A stretch of DNA of 64,000 nt from DAOUMF01 sp034408935 (GTDB taxonomy: Bacteria; Chloroflexota; Dehalococcoidia; SM23-28-2; RBG-16-64-32). The stretch is from contig DAOUMV010000012.1 in NCBI GenBank assembly GCA_034408935.1, positions 62,001-126,000 of the forward strand. The letters run 5' to 3'. Shown in pieces: positions 26,929 to 35,700 of the stretch; the first letter of the stretch is position 1; every line of letters starts with the position of its first letter. The translations under genes and the position numbers were made by a program. The notes under the pieces were generated by a model that saw only the letters and a list, made by a program, of their open reading frames with translations, searched no databases and was not told the DNA's origin.

Positions 26929-27474
26929 ATGACCGTCCTCAGTGGTAAGGAAAGGGAGTACGTGGCCATTGGAGCCGCTCTGGGGGCCGGTTGTCATCCT
27001 TGAACCCGCCATCACGTCAAGGCCGCCCGTGAGGCCGGCCTGAGCCGGGAGGAGATAGCACTAGCCGTGAAGGAGGCGGAGGCGGTGCGGGTGGAGGCGG
27101 CAGCGCACATAGCGGACTACGCCCGAGGACTGCTGGACGACGATGACAAGCGGGCCCGCGGGCTGGGCGAACCGAGCGAGCGAGTACGGGCCCTCGTGCA
27201 GATTGGAGCCGCTACCGGCGTAAACGCCGGCTATATGCTTGACCGTCTGCTGCCGCAGGCGCGCGGCCTGGGCCTGAGTAACGACGCCCTCAGAGAGGCC
27301 GTAGAAGTGGCGGGCATGGTGAAGAAGATGGCGAGCACCGTCTTCGACAGGGACGCGGAGCGCGCCCTGGGGCGAGAAGGTGACGTCGCCGCCGTGGCGG
27401 AAGCCGGCTGCTGCCCAGGGGCAGCTCCGGCGGACGCAGACACGGTCCAGAGCGAGCCCGGCCGCTGCTGCTAG
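26929..27474 (+). CDS. AhpD-like/carboxymuconolactone decarboxylase-fold protein, candidate selenoprotein (in-frame TGA)
   Basis: The frame starts at ATG 26929 (ribosome-binding site AGAGGTG) and runs to TAG at 27474 with one in-frame TGA at 27001-27003. The segment reads VAIGAALGAGCHP-TGA-TRHHVKAAREAGLS. In the AhpD/CMD fold this is the redox motif CxxC followed by H and a helix, so the TGA replaces exactly the second cysteine, giving CxxU. Reading continues as family-like helical sequence (REEIALAVKEAEAVR). A hairpin of bacterial SECIS type follows the TGA (27020-27041). The C-terminus has GCCPG and a terminal RCC. It is 181 residues including Sec. A real nonsense mutation is the alternative, less likely given the exact position. 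Confidence 0.8.
27020..27041 (+). promoter_or_regulatory. Candidate bacterial SECIS hairpin
   Basis: Counting from the TGA at 27001-27003, 24 bases separate it from a 5-base apical loop, CGTGA (27028-27032). The stem pairs AGGCC/GGCCT and GCC/GGC, eight pairs with a single bulged C. A G lies within the first two loop positions. Distance and small G-containing loop fit the published consensus for bacterial SECIS elements. It lies inside the coding sequence, as bacterial SECIS elements do. GC-rich DNA forms such hairpins easily, so this is supporting, not decisive, evidence. Confidence 0.55.
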
Positions 27475-27496
27475 GGGAGCGGCAGGCCGGTGGGCG

Positions 27497-29053
27497 CTAG
27501 CCTCCGGCCTTGGCGCGCTCCTGGTCGATGAGGTCGCGGCGGAGGATCTTGCCGGACAGGGACTTAGGGATGGCGTCCACGAACTCGACCTCGCGCACCT
27601 TCTTGTAGGGCGCCACACGTTCGGCGACGAACTGGATGATATCGTCGGCGGTGGCTTTCTCGGTGGGCTTGAGGATGAGGAACGCCTTGGGGATCTCGCC
27701 GCCTTCGGGGTGCGGCTTGGGAATGACAGCGGCGTCGGCGACGGCGGGGTGCTCCATGAGAAGGGCCTCCAGCTCCGCGGGCGGCACCTGGTAGCCCTTG
27801 TACTTGATCAGCTCCTTCTTGCGATCGACGACGTAGACATAACCATCCTCATCGAACGAGCCGATGTCGCCGGTGCGCAGCCAGCCGTCCTGGGTGAGAG
27901 TATCGGCGGTCTCCTCCGGTCGGTTCCAGTAGCCGCGCATGATCTGAGGGCCGTGGATCAGGATCTCACCGGTCTCGCCGGGCCCCAGCTCGCGGTCGTC
28001 GTCGAGGGAGAGGACCTTCTCGACGGTGTCAGGGATGGGTGGACCGACGGACGTCTGCTTGACGCGGTTGGGGGGACTGACGTTGGCGACGGCGCTGGTC
28101 TCGGTCATGCCGTAGCCCTGGACGACCTTGCAGCCGTAGAGGTTCTGGGCCTGCTGCGCGACCTCCGGCGGCAGAGGAGCGGCGCCGCTGATGATGAACT
28201 CCAGGGAGGAGGTGTCGAACTTCTCACGGTCGGGGAAGTTAGCAAGGGCGAGGAGGGCCGGCGGCACCGCGAACATGTTGCTGACCTTGTGGCGCTCAAT
28301 GAGCTCAAGGCAGAGCTTGGCGTCAAACCGGGGCATGAGCACCTGGGTGGCGCCGCAGGCAAAGCCACCGCTGACGAGGACCGTCAACCCGTAGATGTGG
28401 AAGAAGGGCAGGAAGTCCAGGTAGACGGAGTAGGCGGTGCTGTAGCCTGTGATGAGGATCTGGCGGGCGTTGGAGATGACGTTGGAGTGGCTGAGCATGA
28501 CCCCCTTGGGCAAGCCGGTGGTTCCGCTGGAGTAGGGCAGGGCGACGAGGTCGGTGTGAGGATCTATCTCCACGAAGCAGGGGTCCGGCGGCGAATCCTT
28601 CACCATCTCCCAGACATCCTCGAGGGCCCACACGTTCTTGAGGTTGGGCAGGTGCTCCTGGAGACCCTGGACCGGCGTCAGGAGGAAACGCATGGTGAAG
28701 ATGGCGGTTGCGTCGCAGTCCTCAAGTTGGTGCAGGAGCTCGCGCTGCTTGTACAGGGGGTTGAGGGTGGTGACGACGGCGCCGACATGGACGATGCCCT
28801 GGAAGGCGACAACGTATTCCGGGATGTTGGCGGAGAGGATGGCGACGCGCTCGCCCTTCTGGATGCCTTGATCCTGGAGGAAGCGGCCCAGGCGCTGTCC
28901 GGCCTCCCAGATCTGGCCGAAGGTGTACGTGGTGCCGTCCACGTTGATGAGGCAGGTCTTGTCCTTGAATCGGTGGGCGGAGTGCTCCAGGTACTCTGGG
29001 AGTGTGACATCGGGGTAGGGCTGGAGGCTGGCGTAAGGGCTGTGGATGAGCAC
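27497..29053 (-). CDS. Acyl-CoA synthetase (AMP-forming), 4-coumarate/long-chain fatty acid CoA ligase type
   Basis: The 518-residue enzyme activates a carboxylate with ATP to an acyl-adenylate and then a CoA thioester. It shows the ANL motifs in order: LPYSSGTTGLPKGVMLSH (A3), YGMTETSAVA (A5), GWLRTGDIG (A7), VVDRKKELIKYKGYQVPPAELE (A8) and KSLSGKILRR with the catalytic lysine (A10). The length and sequence fit 4CL-like enzymes. The start is ATG 29053. It heads toward the arsenic cluster and converges with it. Confidence 0.92.
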   Translation of the reverse strand: MLIHSPYASLQPYPDVTLPEYLEHSAHRFKDKTCLINVDGTTYTFGQIWEAGQRLGRFLQDQGIQKGERVAILSANIPEYVVAFQGIVHVGAVVTTLNPLYKQRELLHQLEDCDATAIFTMRFLLTPVQGLQEHLPNLKNVWALEDVWEMVKDSPPDPCFVEIDPHTDLVALPYSSGTTGLPKGVMLSHSNVISNARQILITGYSTAYSVYLDFLPFFHIYGLTVLVSGGFACGATQVLMPRFDAKLCLELIERHKVSNMFAVPPALLALANFPDREKFDTSSLEFIISGAAPLPPEVAQQAQNLYGCKVVQGYGMTETSAVANVSPPNRVKQTSVGPPIPDTVEKVLSLDDDRELGPGETGEILIHGPQIMRGYWNRPEETADTLTQDGWLRTGDIGSFDEDGYVYVVDRKKELIKYKGYQVPPAELEALLMEHPAVADAAVIPKPHPEGGEIPKAFLILKPTEKATADDIIQFVAERVAPYKKVREVEFVDAIPKSLSGKILRRDLIDQERAKAGG

Positions 29054-29069
29054 GCGGTGGTCTCCTTTC

Positions 29070-29378
29070 TCAGGGGAACAGACGCTGAGTGAATTCGGCG
29101 ACGCGGCGGCCCAGTTCGGCGGCCTGGGCGAGGTCCCCCGTCTCCCACAGGTCGCCGCAGTGATCCATCGAATCCTTGAGCCTGCCGGTGACGCCGCTCC
29201 AGTTAGGCGATCCCAGGACGAGCGCGTCGCACTGCCTTAGGTCGTCGATTTGGGTGTCGTCGAGGCGGCGGAAGCAGAGGGTCACGCCGGGCACCGAGCG
29301 CACGCCTTCAGCGACCGCCTCGGCCAGACGCTCGGTGAGGCCGCCGCGGGAATCGAAAACGAGGAGGACCGTCGGCAA
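29070..29378 (-). CDS. Very short flavodoxin/WrbA-like protein
   Basis: The 102-residue protein starts VLLVFDSRGGLTERLAEAVAEG, a phosphate-binding loop of the flavodoxin fold with G replacing the usual GNT. ALVLGSPNWSGVTGRLKDSMD, the second FMN loop of WrbA-like proteins, follows. It then passes directly to a final helix (AAELGRRVAEFTQRL), skipping the roughly 50-residue third FMN loop region normally present. There is no frameshift, so this looks like an internal deletion or a minimal variant. It ends 16 bases upstream of the acyl-CoA ligase start. Confidence 0.6.
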   Translation of the reverse strand: MPTVLLVFDSRGGLTERLAEAVAEGVRSVPGVTLCFRRLDDTQIDDLRQCDALVLGSPNWSGVTGRLKDSMDHCGDLWETGDLAQAAELGRRVAEFTQRLFP

Positions 29379-29394
29379 GGCGATCCGTTAGCAG

Positions 29395-29940
29395 CTAGTC
29401 CCCCAGCAGCGTCTTGTAGCCGCCGCCGATGGCGTCTTCGACGTATTCGGACCGCCACCCAGGGTTGGGGATCGGGATGTTGTGCTCACGGAGCCAGGCG
29501 TGCACGTACAGATATCGTTCCTCGACATAACGGCGCCAGGAATCTTCCTCCTGGAACAGGTCGGGCTCGATCTCCTCAAAGCGCTTGTCCATGTCCTGAG
29601 GGTCGATGTCCAGATCCTCGCGCCAGTAGTCGGTGATGTAGTCGAGGGACTCCTCCAGGCAGCGGCGGCACTCGTCCAGGAGGGCGAGCATGAAGCCCTG
29701 CTCGTTGACGAGACGCCCGCGGAGGCGGGTGTGGACGGCGCAAGAAGGGCAGAGGATCACGAGCTTACGCGTGTCGCAGTTGTCGCGCTTGGCGCAGCCT
29801 TCGCAGAGGGGAGCCCACTCCGCAGCCTCCGCGCTGCGCAGGTAGCCCACCATCGCCTCGTCCGCGAGGGTACCACAGCGCGGGCAAGAGAGCTTGCTAG
29901 CGAGGATATCGTTGATCGCCCGTTGCCAGTCGATCTGCAT
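29395..29940 (-). CDS. Zinc-ribbon hypothetical protein
   Basis: The 181-residue product has several Cys pairs: CPRC near residue 19, CEGC near 47, CDTRK, CPSC near 64, and CRRC near 90. These could form two zinc ribbons. The second half is acidic, aromatic and helical with no cysteine. I do not recognise a family. It lies 16 bases upstream of the short flavodoxin-like gene and the acyl-CoA ligase gene, so the three may be co-transcribed. Confidence 0.6.
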   Translation of the reverse strand: MQIDWQRAINDILASKLSCPRCGTLADEAMVGYLRSAEAAEWAPLCEGCAKRDNCDTRKLVILCPSCAVHTRLRGRLVNEQGFMLALLDECRRCLEESLDYITDYWREDLDIDPQDMDKRFEEIEPDLFQEEDSWRRYVEERYLYVHAWLREHNIPIPNPGWRSEYVEDAIGGGYKTLLGD

Positions 29941-30048
29941 TTTGCTATTGGGGCGCCTCCGCAGTAAGAGGCGAGGAATGCACCTTCGGTAAGCAACATG
30001 ATAGCCGTTTTGCAGGATGTGTCAACTGCGCTGCCCCGCCGAGCCACC

Positions 30049-30136
30049 CAGGGAAGGGGAAGCAGGAAGGAGGAAGGGGGGAAACTGATCTGGGTCAGTC
30101 CCTCTTCCTTCTACCTCCTTCCTTCTTCCCTGGCGG
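30049..30136. terminator. Long imperfect inverted repeat at the 3' end of the QueD-like gene
   Basis: Purine-rich 30050-30090 pairs with pyrimidine-rich 30098-30135: CCAGGGAAG with CTTCCCTGG, AGGAAGGAGG with CCTCCTTCCT, and an inner CTGA/TCAG. Together this makes a hairpin of roughly 30 pairs with interruptions. It overlaps the last codons of the QueD-like gene, encoding its Lys/Arg/Gly-rich tail. It probably ends transcription of that gene. Confidence 0.5.
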
Positions 30137-30631
30137 GCCAGGGGCAAGGGACAGGGTGAACGAGGCGGACTGGCCGGGCGCCTCCTCCACGGTAACAGTC
30201 AGGGAGGAGAGGTTGGCAGCACCACGGGAGCGGAGTTCTCCGGCAAGCCGGCCGGCGAGCCACTCAGCCAGACGCTCAGCGGTGGAGTTGTCGATCGGAA
30301 GGGGGCGCACGTCAGCCTCCGGGATAACATAACGTCGGTCACCGAAAGCCACTTGGTAGTGTCCCTCCGCCCGCTCTACCTCCAGCCGCCGGTTCTCGGT
30401 AGGTAGAAGGAACGCGTGGTCCAACTCACCACACAACCCCGCAACGAGGCGCCGCATCTCCACGAAGTCGAACAGCCACGAGTCGCGGCTCAAATCCCCC
30501 TCGACCTGCGCCGCGAGGGCATAGTTGTGGCCGTGCAGAGGCTCACATCTCCCTGCGAAGGTGACGAAGTGAGCGGCCGCAAACCGCAGCTCCGACCCCG
30601 ATACGTCAATCCGTCTCACGCCGTTCCTCAC
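30095..30631 (-). CDS. 6-pyruvoyltetrahydropterin synthase / QueD family enzyme
   Basis: The protein has the zinc-site histidines of the family: FAAAHFVTF and CEPLHGHNY, with the catalytic Cys three residues before HGH as in QueD, then ELDHAFLLP and a C-terminal VEEAPGQSASF. QueD makes 6-carboxytetrahydropterin for queuosine and other 7-deazapurines; pterin synthesis is the alternative. I chose GTG 30631 (GTG 30619 possible), giving about 178 residues. The open frame to 30985 has no family match. The basic tail PGKKEGGRRKRD is written by an inverted repeat. Confidence 0.82.
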   Translation of the reverse strand: MRNGVRRIDVSGSELRFAAAHFVTFAGRCEPLHGHNYALAAQVEGDLSRDSWLFDFVEMRRLVAGLCGELDHAFLLPTENRRLEVERAEGHYQVAFGDRRYVIPEADVRPLPIDNSTAERLAEWLAGRLAGELRSRGAANLSSLTVTVEEAPGQSASFTLSLAPGPPGKKEGGRRKRD

Positions 30632-31003
30632 GCCGTTCGATGATATCGCCCCCCTCCCCGTCAGGGAAGAGGGCTTCGTCGGTTGAGATATGTTCGCACT
30701 ATATATGTTACGTAGAGCCCACAACCTGCACGTCCTCTTCTCCTCCGGACTCGCCGTCACCGAGAAGAGGCCCTGTAACAGCACCGGCCAACACCGGTCT
30801 GGCCCTCCAGCGAGAAATTGCCACCCTCGCGCAGCCGGTGCTACACTGGAAGCAATGCAGTTCCCGCCAAAGCGATTTGGGAGGAATTGAGGCCGGTTGA
30901 TCACCGCACCGCTCACCCAACCGGTCGGTCGTACGATCGGACACGGGGGCCTACAGGAAGTGGTCGCCGTTATGTCCATTACCAAAGTCGAGGTGAAGCC
31001 GTC
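30632..31003. other. Divergent intergenic region with a candidate promoter for the S41 protease
   Basis: This stretch separates the minus-strand QueD-like gene from the plus-strand protease. On the plus strand TTGCCA (30818-30823) and TACACT (30842-30847) are 18 bases apart and could form the protease promoter, giving a leader of about 150 bases. An AT-rich patch near 30695-30712 may hold the minus-strand promoter. I see no gene in it. Confidence 0.4.
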
Positions 31004-32230
31004 GTGACCATGTGGAAGGCGTTGAAGTGGGGAACGTTCTCGTTGGCGGTAGCGCTGGCCATCGTGCTGGCCGGTGCAGTGGGCTACACGCTGGGCGAAA
31101 ACGGCGGCGGCAGGTCGTCCGTCATCACCACCGCCGACGATTTCGGCATCTTGGACGAGATAGTCGATGTCCTGCGGGAGGACTTCGTCAATCCGGAGGC
31201 GGTGGATCCGGAGATCATGAAGTTGGGCGCCATCAACGGCATCCTGCAGTCCTTAGGCGACCCACACACGGTGTACATCGACCCCGAATCGTACGCGCTG
31301 GGGATCGACGTAATCTCAGGGACGTTCGAAGGGATAGGCGCCCAGGTGGAGCAGGACCCCACTTCGGGGGAGATCGTCATCGTCACCCCGTTCCGGGACT
31401 CTCCTGCGGAGAAGGCCGGTATACGCTCCGGTGACATCATTCGGACGGTGGACGGCGAGTCGACCGAGGGGTGGTCGGTGGCCCAAGCGGTGAGGGGCAT
31501 CCGTGGGCCGGAGGACACCGAGGTGGTGCTAGGAATCGAACACGCCGACGGCATGACGGAGGACGTGACCATAACCCGCGACACGATCACGATACCGACG
31601 GTATTCACTCGGGATATCCAAGACGCGGCGGGAAACGAGGTCACAGAATTCGCGTACATCGAGCTGCAACAGTTCACGGACCAGGCGGTCAGGGACCTGC
31701 GCGATGAGCTGCAGCGGGTGGTGGACGAGGGATACCAGGGGGTCATCCTGGACCTGCGTCGGAACCCCGGCGGCAGCCTGGAGGCGACCGTGGCGGTCGC
31801 GGACCTCTTCCTGGACGAGGGCGTTATCCTAACGCAGGTGGGGCGCAGCGGGGACGAAACGGTGTCCCGGGCCGAGGCGGGCGGAGTGGCGACAGAAATA
31901 CCGTTGGTGATCCTCGTGGGGCCTGGCTCCGCCAGCGGCTCCGAGGTCGTAGCCTGCGCTCTGCGGGACAATGGCCGCGCTACCCTCATTGGCGAAAAGA
32001 CCTTCGGCAAGGGGTCCGTCAACCACCTCCGGGAGCTGTCCGACCAAGGTGCACTCTACGTGACCATCGCCCGTTGGGAATGCCCCAACGGCGAGCAGAT
32101 AGAAGCGGTAGGCATAGAGCCGGATAGGCAGGTTGCCCTCACCGAGGAGGACATCGAGGCCAACCGCGACGTCCAGCTCTTCGCCGCCATCGACTACCTT
32201 CGCGAGAACCTCACTCAGGCAGCGCCTTAG
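31004..32230 (+). CDS. S41 family C-terminal processing peptidase
   Basis: The 408-residue protein has an N-terminal membrane helix (about 10-30), which places the rest outside the membrane. A PDZ domain (IVIVTPFRDSPAEKAGIRSGDIIRTVDGES, about 125-160) is followed by the protease domain with GPGSASGSEVVACALRDNG (nucleophile Ser near 311) and GEKTFGKGSVN with the catalytic lysine. These proteases cut non-polar C-termini of exported proteins. The start is GTG 31004, with GAGGTGAAG upstream; ATG 31010 is an alternative. smpB follows 34 bases later. Confidence 0.92.
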   Translation: MTMWKALKWGTFSLAVALAIVLAGAVGYTLGENGGGRSSVITTADDFGILDEIVDVLREDFVNPEAVDPEIMKLGAINGILQSLGDPHTVYIDPESYALGIDVISGTFEGIGAQVEQDPTSGEIVIVTPFRDSPAEKAGIRSGDIIRTVDGESTEGWSVAQAVRGIRGPEDTEVVLGIEHADGMTEDVTITRDTITIPTVFTRDIQDAAGNEVTEFAYIELQQFTDQAVRDLRDELQRVVDEGYQGVILDLRRNPGGSLEATVAVADLFLDEGVILTQVGRSGDETVSRAEAGGVATEIPLVILVGPGSASGSEVVACALRDNGRATLIGEKTFGKGSVNHLRELSDQGALYVTIARWECPNGEQIEAVGIEPDRQVALTEEDIEANRDVQLFAAIDYLRENLTQAAP

Positions 32231-32264
32231 GGGTTATGTAAAGCCTTCCCCTACTGGGGGCAGC

Positions 32265-32717
32265 GTGGGCGAGAAGACCATCACGCTCAACCGAAAGGCC
32301 CAGCACGATTACCACATCCTGCGTACGCTGGAGGCGGGTCTGTCTCTGCTGGGCACGGAGATAAAGTCCATCCGCGAGGGACGTGTGAGCATCCGCGAGG
32401 CGTACGTGCGTCCGGAGGACGGAGAGATGTGGCTGGTGGGAGCGCACGTCGCCCACTACGCGCCGGCGGCCTCCATGAACCACGACCCGACGCGCAGGCG
32501 ACGCCTGCTGCTGCACAAGCGCCAGATCGCCGAGCTGGCCCGCGCCGCCGACCCGGAAGGCATAACGCTGATCCCTCTCCGTCTGTATCTGAAGGGTGGC
32601 CGCGCCAAGTTGGAGATAGCGCTGGCGCGGGGCAAGAGGCGTTATGACAAGCGAGCCGCCGTCGCCAAGCGAGAGGCGGAGCGGCAGATGCAACGAGCGA
32701 TGCGCCGCAGGGCGTGA
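32265..32717 (+). CDS. smpB: SsrA-binding protein
   Basis: SmpB carries tmRNA into stalled ribosomes. The 150-residue protein starts at GTG 32265 and has the family pattern: ITLNRKAQHDYHILRTLEAGL, LLGTEIKSIREGRVSIREAYV, LLLHKRQIAELA, LIPLRLYLKGGRAKLEIALARGKRRYDKR and a basic tail. The frame is open upstream to 32133 but that lies inside the protease gene. ssrA itself lies 3.8 kb downstream, with the marR-RND pair between. Confidence 0.95.
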   Translation: MGEKTITLNRKAQHDYHILRTLEAGLSLLGTEIKSIREGRVSIREAYVRPEDGEMWLVGAHVAHYAPAASMNHDPTRRRRLLLHKRQIAELARAADPEGITLIPLRLYLKGGRAKLEIALARGKRRYDKRAAVAKREAERQMQRAMRRRA

Positions 32718-32787
32718 CGCTGCCCGCCCCGCGCTAGCTGAAACGTATGAACCTGGGCCGACGACGGCCCTGCTGTCGTGAGTCTGC

Positions 32788-35700
32788 CTATCGCGGGCTT
32801 GCCGTTCGGGCGCCGAACCATCGGCCCAAGTCGCTGAACAGGCTGTAGATCACGGGGATCACGACCAGGGTGAGGAGGGTGGAGGTGAACAGCCCTCCGA
32901 TGACCACGGTGGCCATCTCCTCAGCGATGATTATGCCGCCGCCGCTGAGGCCCAGCGACAGGGGGATGAGGGCGAAGATGGTAGCGAAGGCGGTCATGAG
33001 TATGGGCCGGACGCGGCTGCGTCCGCCCTGAAGGAGAGCCTCCCTGGGCGCGAGGCCTCGCCCCTTGAGCATCTCCACGAAGGTTATGAGGACGATGGCG
33101 TTGGTGACAACGATGCCGATGAGCATGAGCAAGCCGATGAGGGCGGAGAGGCCGATATCGCGGCCGCTGATGAATAGGGCGAAGAAGGCACCGACGGAGA
33201 TGAAGGGCAGGCTAAAGAGGATGATGAAGGGGTTCATTAGGGACCCCAGGGAAGCCACCATGACGATGTACACGACTATGACGGCGATGCCCATAGCGAG
33301 ATAGAGATCGGAGAAGGCCTCCTCCTGCTGCTCGAAGATGCCGCCGACGCGGATGTCCACGCCGGGCTCCCTTTCCACCGCGGCCACGAGGTCATCGACA
33401 CGGCCTGAGACGCCTCCGACATCGCTGCCGGTGATGTTGGCGGTGATGGTCGCCGCACGCTGCTGATCGACGCGGGTGACCGTGGCCGGGCCCTGGGCCA
33501 GGCTAACGTCCGCGATCTCATCCAGACTGGGGCCACCGAAGCCGCCCAAGACGAGCTGGCCGACGGCCTCCATGGGAATGGCCGGCTGGCTGCCCACTTT
33601 GAGGACGAGTTCCGCCGGCTCCCCATCGATGTGGAGCTGGCCGAGATCCTTTCCTACCAGGAGCTCGCGCACCTCGGTGGAGACCTCCTCAGCCGTGAGC
33701 TGGAAGGATGACGCCTTGGCCGGATCCACCAGCACCAGGAGTTCCGGCTCGGACTCGGCGATGTCGTTATCGATGTTCTCCAGGTCGGGGATTGTGCCCA
33801 GGTCTTCGGTTAAGCGCTTGGCGGTGGCCGCGACGTCTTCGTAGTCGCCGTCGCTGACGACGATCTCCACCGAGTCGGATTCGATGCTGGAGCCCACGAC
33901 CTCAATGTTGGCCTTGACTCCGGGGAAAGCGGTCACCAGCTCTCGCATCCGCTCCGCCTCATCCTCGATGTTAGCGCCATCCTCGAAGACCATGACGACG
34001 TCTATCGTGTTGGTGCCGGGGACGCCGCCGCGGAGAGCGCCGGGGGTCGAGGGATCGATCCGGCCGATGATGAGCTCGCTGGTCTCCAGGGAATCGATTG
34101 TGTCCAGCTTCTCCTCGATGCCCTTGGCGACCTGATCGGTCACGGTCAGGGTGGTGCCGGAGGGGAGCTCGAGTCTGCCCACGAGGATGTTGGCGTCGAT
34201 GGTGGCGAGGAAGGTGACGTTGATGAAGGGGAGCAGGGCGAAGCTGGCGGCGAACAGCGCCCCCGCTCCTACCAGGGTCATGACGCGGTGGCCGAGGCAC
34301 CAGCGGAGGATGGGGGTGTAGAGACGCTGCAACCAGGTGTCCCCCTCCTGAACCTTGAGCACGGGGATGAGAACGAGGCTGAGGGCGGGCACAACGGTCA
34401 TGGCGACGACAAAGGAGGCCAGCAAGGCGAAGGTGACGGCCAGGGCGAAGGGGAGGAAGAACTCCCCCACGAGGCCGCCTATGAATGCCAGGGGCAGGAA
34501 CACGGCTACGGCGGCGAGGGTGGAGGAGAGGATAGCCGTCGCCACCTCTCGGGTGCCGTCCACGGCCGCCCGGAAGAGGGGTTTGCCACGCCGAGAGTGG
34601 ACGTAGATGTTCTCCAGGACGACGATGCTGTCATCGACGACGCGGCCGATGGCGACGGTGAGGCCGCCGAGGGTCATGACGTTGAGGGTTACGCCCTGCC
34701 AGTTGAGGACAAGGATAGACGCCAGGAGGCTCAGGGGGATGGAGACCGCCGTCACCAGGGTGGCCCGCACGCTGGTGAGGAAGAAGAGGATGACGAGCAC
34801 GGCGAAGATGGCGCCGTAGAGTCCCTCGCCGAGGAGGGCGTCGATAGACTCCTCAATCCAATCAGACTGATCGATGAGGACGGCGGTCTGAACGTCCTCG
34901 GGAAGGCTCTCCCTCTCCAGGCGATCGAGGGTCTTGGTGACCTCGTTGGCCACCTCTACGGTGTTGGCGTCCTGGGCCTTGAAGACGCCGAGGGCCAGGC
35001 TGGGCTGGCCGTTGGTGCGGGCGATGGCGGCGAGGGGCGAGGGCTCGAGGGTCACATCGGCGACATCGCCGATGCGGAGGGCCGCCAGCACCGCAGCGGC
35101 CTCTTCGGATGCGGACGAGTCGGCGGAGACGAGGGCGAGGTCGGCGACATCGTCGGTCGAGGCGAGGCGGTGTTCTGTGCGGACGGGCAGGATCTTGCCG
35201 TCCTCGACGGCGAAGCCAGAGGGAGTGGAGAGGTCATTCTCCTCCAGCGTCTTCTCCACATCTTCCACCGTCACGCCCAGGGGGGCCATGCGCTCCGGGT
35301 CCAGGGCCACCACGAGGCGCGTCTCTGCGGCGCCGGTGACGGTCACAGCGAAGACGCCATCGATCCGTTCGAGGGCGGGCACCACGACGTCTTCGGCCAG
35401 GCCGTCGATCTCGGCCTGGCTGCGCTCCCCGTACATGGTGAACGCGAGGATGGGGAAGTCAGCCAAATCGATGCGGTTGACGACCGGCTCTTCCGCGCCG
35501 GCGGGGAAGGTGAGGTTGGAAACGCTGGCGGCGATCTCCTCCTCTCGCTTCTCCAAGTCAGCACCGTAGTCGAACTCGGCTTCCATGATGGAGATGCCGT
35601 CGGCGGAGGTAGACTGGAGCCGCTCCAAACCCTCCACGTTGCTGACGGCGCCTTCGATGGGCTCGCTGACCTCTTCAGCGACGGCGTCGGGGCTGGCGCC

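Noticed and set aside
26929..27474. Treating the AhpD-like gene as a pseudogene starting at GTG 27067
   Set aside because: The upstream 46 codons carry a ribosome-binding site and the family's CxxC region, and the only interruption is TGA at exactly a catalytic Cys.
27380..29092. 570-aa plus-strand frame opposite the acyl-CoA ligase
   Set aside because: Its Gly/Asp/Val/Leu-rich sequence is the mirror of the ligase gene; the minus-strand frame has every ANL motif in order.
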